A stretch of 50,520 nt of DNA from Phycisphaerales bacterium. GTDB lineage: Bacteria; Planctomycetota; Phycisphaerae; Phycisphaerales; SM1A02. The notes under the pieces were generated by a model. It saw only the letters and a program-made list of their open reading frames with translations. It did no database searches and was not told the DNA's origin. Position 1 is the first letter of the stretch; every line of letters starts with the position of its first letter. This document shows, one piece after another, positions 44,134 to 49,990 of the stretch. The DNA is taken from assembly GCA_030748575.1 (NCBI GenBank), contig JASMLR010000012.1, positions 1 through 50,520 of the forward strand, in the 5' to 3' direction. The translations under genes and the position numbers were made by a program.

Positions 44134-44151
44134 CATCCCTTCAAGGGGATG
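44134..44151. promoter_or_regulatory. 18 bp inverted repeat upstream of the beta-helix gene
   Basis: CATCCC-TTCAAG-GGGATG is a near-perfect palindrome just upstream of the AGGAGG ribosome site of the minus-strand gene. It is either an operator-like dyad or a leader hairpin. A second dyad (GCCAAG/CTTGGC) lies at about 44200-44217, and the 44152-44230 stretch otherwise holds no gene. Confidence 0.4.
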
Positions 44152-44230
44152 ACAGCCCTAACTATGTGGGAGGTCTGGTGCTGTGTGCCATCTCGCCAAG
44201 AATGGGCTTGGCAGGCAAAAAAATGAGGTG

Positions 44231-45127
44231 TCAGCGGACCTGCGCCGGGCTCGCCCCGTCGGGGTCAGCGGCTGCAACGGTGTTGCGAAGCAGCATCGCA
44301 ACCGTCATCGGCCCCACGCCGCCAGGGACCGGACTGAGCCATCCGGCCACCGAACCGACCGAGTCGGCGTCGACATCGCCCACGGTCCGCCGCTCGCCGG
44401 TCTGCGGGTCCCTGATTCTGTTGATGCCCACATCGATGACGACGGCGCCGGGCTTGACCATGTCCCCCGTCACGAGCCCCGGAACACCGGCCGCGGCAAT
44501 CACAACGTCTCCTCGCCGCGTGTGCGCCGCCAGATCCGCCGTGTGGACATTCGTCGACGTGACGGTCGCCTCCGCCTCCATCAGCAGCACCGCAACGGGC
44601 CGGCCCACAATGGTGCTGGCCCCCACACACACCACTTCTGCGCCGCGGAGGGAAACACCCGTGGATTCAATCAGCCGCATCGTCGCAAGGGCCGTGCAAG
44701 GCACCAGCGTCCGCCGCCCATAAATCACCCCGCCGATGTTGGCAGGATTGACGCCTTCCACGTCCTTGTCCACGTCGATCAAAGCCTGCACCCGCTGGGC
44801 GTTCACGTCGGGCGGGAGCGGCAGGTGCACCATGATGGCGGTCACCCTGTCGTCGTCATTCAGTTCTCGAACCCGCGTGGTCACCGTCGACTCGTCGGCG
44901 TCCGAGGGCACTTCGTGCATCCGATACTCAATGCCGATCTCCGCGCACATGGTCGCCTGGTTCCGGGCGTACACGCCCCCCGCGGCATTCCCGCTCGCAA
45001 GCACGACGTCCAATCGAACGGGGTGCCCCTGAGCCGACAACTCCGCCACCCGGGCGGTGAGCACGGCCTTGACGTCCCGGGCAAGGGCCCGGCCATCGAT
45101 GATGTGTGCGGTTCCTGTGGGGTTCAC
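44231..45127 (-). CDS. folD: FolD-family methylenetetrahydrofolate dehydrogenase/cyclohydrolase, altered active site
   Basis: The 298-residue protein has the FolD fold: I-I-D-G-R-A-L-A, V-Y-A-R-N-Q, VHLPLPP, DVEGVNPANIGG, P-C-T-A, the Rossmann motif VVCVGASTIVGRP, VTSTNVHTADL, VIDVGIN and SPVPGGVGPMT. Relative to E. coli, the catalytic Lys of Y-V-x-S-K is Gln (Q57), the Gln of V-Q-L-P is His (H101) and the Asp of D-V-D-G is Glu (E124); the Tyr (Y53) is kept. Dehydrogenase activity might persist while cyclohydrolase activity may be altered. The GTG at 45127 is preceded at 6 nt by TATCCT; there is no Shine-Dalgarno. Confidence 0.9.
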   Translation of the reverse strand: MNPTGTAHIIDGRALARDVKAVLTARVAELSAQGHPVRLDVVLASGNAAGGVYARNQATMCAEIGIEYRMHEVPSDADESTVTTRVRELNDDDRVTAIMVHLPLPPDVNAQRVQALIDVDKDVEGVNPANIGGVIYGRRTLVPCTALATMRLIESTGVSLRGAEVVCVGASTIVGRPVAVLLMEAEATVTSTNVHTADLAAHTRRGDVVIAAAGVPGLVTGDMVKPGAVVIDVGINRIRDPQTGERRTVGDVDADSVGSVAGWLSPVPGGVGPMTVAMLLRNTVAAADPDGASPAQVR

Positions 45128-45133
45128 ACGCGG

Positions 45134-45139
45134 AGGATA
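45134..45139 (-). promoter_or_regulatory. Putative -10 element of folD
   Basis: TATCCT on the minus strand ends 6 nt before the folD GTG, predicting a leaderless transcript. It shares a 48-base spacer with the divergent coaX promoter. Confidence 0.45.
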
Positions 45140-45162
45140 GCGGCCCTCTGTCTCCACGCCTC

Positions 45163-45168
45163 TACAAT
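45163..45168 (+). promoter_or_regulatory. Putative -10 element of coaX
   Basis: TACAAT ends 7 nt before the coaX ATG. With a usual 6-8 nt distance to the transcription start, the mRNA would begin at or next to the start codon. Confidence 0.48.
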
Positions 45169-45175
45169 GCCGCCC

Positions 45176-45970
45176 ATGAGCACCATGCAACTTGTGGCCA
45201 TTGACGTGGGCAATACTCGAACCCATCTCTCCGCCATCACCGGAATGGACCTGGCAGGCCCGACGTCCGTCTCCAATGACGACCTCGCCGCCATGACCGA
45301 GGCCATTCTGGCGGCCCGGAACTCGCTGGACGAGAAGTCACCCCGCCCCGTCGTGATCGCCTCGGTCAATGACTCACTGGCCGACCAACTGGCCTCGGCC
45401 CTTGCAGACCAGCTGGGCGAAGAGGTGTACCGCGTCGGCGACGACCTGCCGGTCCCCATCCAGGAGGACCTCGCGCCCGAGACGATGACCGGCGTCGACC
45501 GGCTGCTCAACGCGTGCGCGGCCTACGACGTCCTCAAGCAGGCCTGCATCGTCGTGGACGCCGGGACAGCCGTGACGATCGACTTTGTGGACGGCGAGGG
45601 AACCTTCCACGGCGGCGCGATTGCGCCTGGCGGCCGGATGCAGCTGCGTGCGCTCCACACCTGGACGGACACGCTTCCCGAGATTGACTTCGCCGCCCCG
45701 GACGATGAGCCCTTTGGCCGAAGCACATCGCAGGCCATGCTTCGCGGCGTCGTCCACGGCGTGCAGGGGCTGGTCCGCGGGCTCGTCGATCGCTACGCGA
45801 TCGCCTACGGGGCCTATCCAACCGTCGTCGCCACGGGCGGCGACGCCGAACTGCTCTTTCGCGGCGACGAGTTGGTCGATCGCATCGTCCCCGACCTCAC
45901 GCTGCTCGGCATCGCTGTCGCGGCCCGGCACGCCATGGCTGCGCCGGCCGAGGAAGGCGAGGCCGGGTGA
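45176..45970 (+). CDS. coaX: Type III pantothenate kinase
   Basis: Phosphorylates pantothenate as the first step of coenzyme A synthesis. The 264-residue protein has A-I-D-V-G-N-T-R-T-H (phosphate-1 region), V-x-x-D-L-P-V-P, T-G-V-D-R-L-L-N-A-C-A-A, V-V-D-A-G-T-A-V-T-I-D (phosphate-2), and GGAIAPGGRMQLRAL, all typical of CoaX. Together with the solo coaB at 18503 it covers two steps of the pathway. The GTG of the next gene overlaps its stop by 4 bases. Confidence 0.95.
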   Translation: MSTMQLVAIDVGNTRTHLSAITGMDLAGPTSVSNDDLAAMTEAILAARNSLDEKSPRPVVIASVNDSLADQLASALADQLGEEVYRVGDDLPVPIQEDLAPETMTGVDRLLNACAAYDVLKQACIVVDAGTAVTIDFVDGEGTFHGGAIAPGGRMQLRALHTWTDTLPEIDFAAPDDEPFGRSTSQAMLRGVVHGVQGLVRGLVDRYAIAYGAYPTVVATGGDAELLFRGDELVDRIVPDLTLLGIAVAARHAMAAPAEEGEAG

Positions 45971-46908
45971 ACACCGCCCGCCTGCTCACGCCGCCGGCGG
46001 CCGGCGCCGTCGCCGTGATCGAGGTGCGGGGCACCTGCCAGGATGCGTGCGTGGCCCTGTCTGCCCGCCTCCCTGCGGTGGGAGGCATTCATCTGGCGCA
46101 CTGCGCCGGCATCGACGACATGCTGCTGGCGCGTCCGCTGGAAGATCGGCTGCTCATCATGCCCCACGGGGGCAGACAGGTGGTCGATGCGACGCTCAGC
46201 CGGCTCGCCGCCGGTGGCTTCGATCACAGCGACACCGCCGCGGCCGACACCAGCGACATCGAGCGGCTCGTCATGATGGACCTGCATCGGGCGCAGACGC
46301 CCCTGGCGCTCGAGTTGCTCCTGACGCAGCCCGCCCGCTGGTCGACGTTCAGCGGTCCATGGACAGATGAAGACGAGGCCCGTTCGAGTCGCCTTCGAAG
46401 ATTGCTTGAGCCGCCCCGCGTCGCCCTCGCCGGCCCCCCCAACATCGGCAAAAGCACGCTGCTCAACGCGCTGGCTGGACGCGACCGGGCCGTGGTGTCC
46501 AATGCGGAAGGCACGACCCGCGATTGGATCGGGGTACGGATCGACCTTGGTGGGCTGGCCGTGGACTGGGCCGACACACCCGGAATCCGCCTCGCAGAAG
46601 ACCCGGTCGAGGCCGCGTCCATTCGCGCCGCGCAGACAACGATCGACGCGGCCGACCTGCTTGTTGCCGCGGCGGACCCCACGTCGGGGTGGCCGCAGCT
46701 CCCCCGCCCTGCGGACCTGAGGCTCGGGCTGCGGGCCGACCTGGGGCCGATCGAGGGCGCTGACCTTGCTTGCGCTGCCCTTCGAGGCGACGGGCTGGAG
46801 GGTGTTGTCCAGGCCGTCCGGTCGCGGCTCGTCCCGGACGCTGATCTGACCAGCGAGCGGCCATGGCGTTGGCGCGGCGACGGTCCCGTCCCGGGCCCGC
46901 GGAACTGA
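45967..46908 (+). CDS. Short MnmE-like GTPase lacking the C-terminal module
   Basis: The 313-residue protein resembles MnmE/TrmE. It starts N-T-A-R-L-L-T-P-P-A-A-G-A-V-A-V-I, like the MnmE N-terminal domain, and has G1 G-P-P-N-I-G-K-S-T, G2 T-T-R-D and G3 D-T-P-G. The G4 NKxD is not recognisable (the region reads G-L-R-A-D-L), and the C-terminal helix with the C-x-G-K cysteine of MnmE is missing; normal MnmE is about 450 residues. Guanine specificity and tRNA-modification activity are therefore doubtful. GTG start with a 4-base overlap with coaX. Confidence 0.85.
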   Translation: MNTARLLTPPAAGAVAVIEVRGTCQDACVALSARLPAVGGIHLAHCAGIDDMLLARPLEDRLLIMPHGGRQVVDATLSRLAAGGFDHSDTAAADTSDIERLVMMDLHRAQTPLALELLLTQPARWSTFSGPWTDEDEARSSRLRRLLEPPRVALAGPPNIGKSTLLNALAGRDRAVVSNAEGTTRDWIGVRIDLGGLAVDWADTPGIRLAEDPVEAASIRAAQTTIDAADLLVAAADPTSGWPQLPRPADLRLGLRADLGPIEGADLACAALRGDGLEGVVQAVRSRLVPDADLTSERPWRWRGDGPVPGPRN

Positions 46909-46917
46909 CCGAGACCA

Positions 46918-47697
46918 TCAGAGCCCCATGGACGCGTACCCGCAGTCGACGTAGATCGTCTGGCCCGTCACCCCCGAAGCCATCGGCGAGAGGAGCCACG
47001 CGGCGGAGTCCCCCACGTCCTCACCAGTGACGTTGCGTCGAAGCGGCGCCTTCTGCTCAACCCAGTCGAGGATCTGCGAGAAGCCTCCAACGGCCATCGA
47101 CGACATGGTTCGAATCGGCCCGCCCGAGATCGCATTGACGCGGATGTTCTGCTGGCCGAGTTCCATGGCCAGATACCGCGTGGTCGCCTCGAGCGCCGCT
47201 TTGGCAACGCCCATGACGTTGTAGCCGGGCACCGCCTTCTCCGCGCCGTAGTAGGACATGGCCACCATGCCGCCGCCGTCGGTCATGAGGGGCGCAGCTC
47301 GATGCGCCATCGCGGCATAGGTCCACGCCGAGATGTCCATCGCCTGCGTGAAGACCTCGCGTGGCGTCGCGGTGAACTTGCCCTCCTGGAGCCAGTCCTT
47401 ATCGGCGAATGCAATGGAGTGCACCAGATAGTCGAGCCGCCCGACCTGGTCGCCGATGGCGTCGAAGACCGTGTCCATGGACGCGTCGCTGGATGCGTCC
47501 ATCGGCATCAGCCACGGGTCCGCCACGCCGAGGGCGTCGATCGCCTTGCGAACCCGGCGTTCCATCTTCTCGCCGGGCAGGTGCGTGAACAGGCAGGTGC
47601 CTCCCTCCCGGAGGATCGACTGCGCGATGTACCACGCATACGAGCGGTCATTGGCGATTCCAACGATCAGGCCAGTCTTGCCGTCCATGCAGCCCAT
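46918..47697 (-). CDS. fabI: Enoyl-[acyl-carrier-protein] reductase FabI
   Basis: Last step of fatty-acid elongation, NADH-dependent. The 259-residue short-chain dehydrogenase has G-L-I-V-G-I-A-N-D-R-S-Y-A-W, VHSIAFADK, the S-Y-Y-G-A-E-K-A-V-P-G-Y-N-V-M-G-V-A-K block with the Tyr-x6-Lys pair in G-Y-N-V-M-G-V-A-K, and NAISGGPIRT. Length is normal. AAGGAG stands 8 bases before the ATG; a TACCCT hexamer at 47763-47768 on minus would be a promoter with a leader of about 60 nt. It is convergent with the GTPase gene. Confidence 0.96.
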   Translation of the reverse strand: MGCMDGKTGLIVGIANDRSYAWYIAQSILREGGTCLFTHLPGEKMERRVRKAIDALGVADPWLMPMDASSDASMDTVFDAIGDQVGRLDYLVHSIAFADKDWLQEGKFTATPREVFTQAMDISAWTYAAMAHRAAPLMTDGGGMVAMSYYGAEKAVPGYNVMGVAKAALEATTRYLAMELGQQNIRVNAISGGPIRTMSSMAVGGFSQILDWVEQKAPLRRNVTGEDVGDSAAWLLSPMASGVTGQTIYVDCGYASMGL

Positions 47698-47800
47698 ATC
47701 AGTAGCTCCTTGTTGTCCTGCATCAACTCGCCGCGGGGCGTCGCCCTGCAGGCGAGCGGCAAAGGGTAGTCACGTGGGCTGAATGTGCAAGCCGCTGCCG

Positions 47801-48838
47801 TCAGCCCCCGCACGGACCCCATGCCTGCAGGAGCAGCAACAGGTCCAGAACGCCAATGACGCCCGATCCGTCCAGATCCATCGCGGCTCGACAGGCCGAC
47901 GGCGCCCCCCAGTCGTCGAGCATGGCTGTGATGTCGCCAGCATCGACCGCGCCGCTGCAGTCGACGTCTCCCACACAGGACGAGCATGATGCCTCACAGG
48001 AACTCCCCTCGCCCATCCACTGGCCGTCGCAGGAAGACTCGATGGTCTCGACGCATGTGCCGCCCGCGCAGCAGGCGCCGACCGCCGGCCCGACGACTGC
48101 GCCATCGATCAGGCAGAAGTTGTCTCCATACATCTGATTCCAGTTGAAGGAACTGACGGTCCCCCACGAGTACACGCCGTATCCGATCGTCGCGGTCGTC
48201 TCCCAGGATCCTCCCCCGCGGAAGTTGGTGAGCACCCAGGGATTGGCACCGTACAGTTGGTTGTCGACGTACAACCTGTCGGTGTACGCGTCGTACCAGA
48301 TGTAGGTCGTCCCGGACAGCTCGTCGTAGTAGTAGTCACCCACCACTTCCGTGTACGCGTCATTGGTCCATCGGTTGAGCACCTGATAGCGAAAGTCATA
48401 CACCCACCCGTCGTAGATCTCGTGATACAGACCGGTGCTCATCGTCATGCCGTATCGGAGCGAAGGAAGTTCGGGGTCCACATCCAACATGACGCCGATC
48501 GCCAGGCCAACCTCGCCGTAATACCCTGCCGGCGCCGGCGCGTTGCAGTTCCATGTGGCCGAAAGGGCCCAATTCTGCGTCATGTCCAGTTCCCAGCCCG
48601 TCGACCACCCGAAGCCGAGATCGTAGGTGCCGTAGTTGACCGTTCCGGCGAAGTTGATGCGGCCGTAGGACTCGGCCACCTGGACGGATGATCCGGGGCT
48701 GGTCGCATGCGTCCAGATGCCGGCGGGTGTGCCGTCGTTGAAATCGTCCTGGACCACGCACTGCGCATACGCGGCCAGGGGCGATGACACTGCCATGGCC
48801 GCCAGACCGAACCACCACTTCATTTCGTTTGTGATCAT
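47801..48838 (-). CDS. Secreted protein with GACC Cys-motif and dockerin-like C-terminus
   Basis: The 345-residue protein has a signal peptide (MKWWFGLAAMAVSSPLAAYA, after a short M-I-T-N-E start) and a beta-rich, Tyr/Trp-rich domain (about 25-250) resembling a concanavalin-like jelly roll. Then come the Cys-rich G-A-C-C-A-G-G-T-C ... W-M-G-E-G-S-S-C segment, and a C-terminal pair of EF-hand/dockerin-like repeats (D-V-D-C-S-G-A-V-D-A-G-D-I ... D-W-G and D-L-D-G-S-G-V-I-G-V-L-D-L ... A-W-G). The last two elements are typical of Phycisphaerae exported proteins. AAGGAG lies 9 bases before the ATG at 48838. Function unknown. Confidence 0.86.
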   Translation of the reverse strand: MITNEMKWWFGLAAMAVSSPLAAYAQCVVQDDFNDGTPAGIWTHATSPGSSVQVAESYGRINFAGTVNYGTYDLGFGWSTGWELDMTQNWALSATWNCNAPAPAGYYGEVGLAIGVMLDVDPELPSLRYGMTMSTGLYHEIYDGWVYDFRYQVLNRWTNDAYTEVVGDYYYDELSGTTYIWYDAYTDRLYVDNQLYGANPWVLTNFRGGGSWETTATIGYGVYSWGTVSSFNWNQMYGDNFCLIDGAVVGPAVGACCAGGTCVETIESSCDGQWMGEGSSCEASCSSCVGDVDCSGAVDAGDITAMLDDWGAPSACRAAMDLDGSGVIGVLDLLLLLQAWGPCGG

Positions 48839-48903
48839 GCCGGGCGCTCCTTCGGGCCGGCCGCATCGCACCCGACGGCCGGACGAACTACCATACCCCG
48901 ACT

Positions 48904-48977
48904 GCGCGCGTAGCTCAATTGGATAGAGCATCGGCCTTCGAAGCCGAGGGTTGCAGGTTCGAGTCCTGCCGCGCGTG
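48904..48977 (+). tRNA. tRNA-Arg (anticodon TCG)
   Basis: Acceptor stem GCGCGCG/CGCGCGT (first pair G-T), D stem GCTC/GAGC, anticodon stem TCGGC/GCCGA around CTTCGAA with anticodon TCG (reads CGA), T stem GCAGG/CCTGC with loop TTCGAGT, and discriminator G at 48977. CCA is not encoded. Everything to its right differs in character from the rest of the window. Confidence 0.95.
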
Positions 48978-48984
48978 TTCATAT

Positions 48985-49060
48985 GGCGTGTTTGTTTGGC
49001 GTATTCGGGTGGCGTATTCGGGTGGCGAATTGGCCTGGCGTGCCGACTGGCGCGGCCGCT
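48985..49060. repeat. Tandem array of 12-13 bp units after tRNA-Arg
   Basis: Units all begin GGCG: 48985-48997, 48998-49010 and 49011-49023 (identical, GGCGTATTCGGGT), 49024-49036, then 12 bp units at 49037-49048 and 49049-49060. They start 8 bases after the tRNA. They could be a recombination or regulatory array, or slippage; no flanking tRNA-end duplication is visible inside the window. Confidence 0.7.
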
Positions 49061-49078
49061 GGCCCCGGGAGATAGACC

Positions 49079-49465
49079 ATGAGCGACAAACCCCAGAACA
49101 GGACGGCGTCCCCGTCCCCAGCAACCTCCCAGACCTCTGGTACGGGAAGCCCAGCGAGGATCTCACCGAAGATGTCCGACGAGATGTTGCTGAAGGCGGC
49201 CTTGGCCGATGGTTTGACAACCGAGCGTCACTGGGCATCCATAACCCAAGACCCGGATCGGGAGTGGGCAGCGAGGTGGCTGTTTCGGACAGCGCACGGG
49301 ACTCCCGATTGGGAACAACTGAAGGAACCGGGCGACCTCGACAGCGGGATCAACACCGTGATCGAGAACGAGCGTCTGGACGAGCAAGAGAAGTCGAACA
49401 GCCCGTTCTACCAGATGCTGCTCGAGGAGTTGGAGCGGTCGCGCCAGCGCCGCGAGTCAACCTGA
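49079..49465 (+). CDS. Hypothetical protein, accessory region
   Basis: The 128-residue protein has a Ser/Thr/Pro-rich start (about 1-30) and then a mostly helical part (S-D-E-M-L-L-K-A-A-L, E-W-A-A-R-W-L-F-R-T, F-Y-Q-M-L-L-E-E-L-E-R-S). I do not recognise the family. The ATG has CGGGAG 8 bases upstream. Codon use includes more A/T endings than in the core genes, and it lies between the tRNA-Arg repeat array and a frameshifted gene whose start (M-T-N-D-K-P-S-N) resembles its own (M-S-D-K-P-Q-N), hinting at related small proteins. Confidence 0.65.
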   Translation: MSDKPQNRTASPSPATSQTSGTGSPARISPKMSDEMLLKAALADGLTTERHWASITQDPDREWAARWLFRTAHGTPDWEQLKEPGDLDSGINTVIENERLDEQEKSNSPFYQMLLEELERSRQRREST

Positions 49466-49530
49466 CGAAACTTGCTGCGCCGCTCCGCGAGCAACGATGC
49501 CTGTTTCTGACTGGCAGAAAGGACTGACCA

Positions 49531-49990
49531 ATGACCAACGACAAGCCATCGAACACGTCGCCCCAACCGAAGGGGAAATCCGAGTTCTTCTCGCTTCTGG
49601 CGGAAAACTGAAGCGGTCGGGCGTGCCTCACAGAAAGATCGGAGAGCCGTTGGAAGGGCCGTTGGCAGAAGTCGCGGCTGGCGGATACATCATGCACTCA
49701 GCCGTATCTCCGAGCAGCAAGCCAAGTTCAACACCGAAGTCGGACGAGTCGCCAGGCAAGTCCAACAAGACCTCGACGGACTAGGACTCAACGTCCGCGA
49801 CGGAGGTAGCCGCTGGCATACTGAGAAGTTGGCTGCCACGGAGCACGATGAACGATTTCACCCCCAAGTTCTTCTAGGTCTGCTCGGGCTTGCTCTGTGG
49901 CTGGCCCGTGGTCTGCGAGGAAGTCCTGGTTCCACTGGAAGAGATCGGAAGATGCATGGAAGAGCCGGAGTCCGACACGACGTGCCATAG
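49531..49990 (+). pseudogene. Frameshifted hypothetical gene
   Basis: From the ATG at 49531 (AAAGGA 9 bases upstream) the frame stops after 26 codons at 49609-49611, right after a run of four As (49604-49607). Removing one A would open a frame to the TAG at 49988-49990, giving about 152 residues with a helical stretch (S-E-Q-Q-A-K-F-N-T-E-V-G-R-V-A-R-Q-V-Q-Q-D-L). It could be a true mutation, a sequencing error or programmed shifting. The last 200 bases overlap minus-strand frames, so the end is uncertain. Confidence 0.5.

Noticed and set aside
44190-44230. Terminator for folD
   Set aside because: A dyad (GCCAAG/CTTGGC) and a run of seven Ts are present on the minus strand, but the T run precedes the hairpin in the direction of folD transcription.
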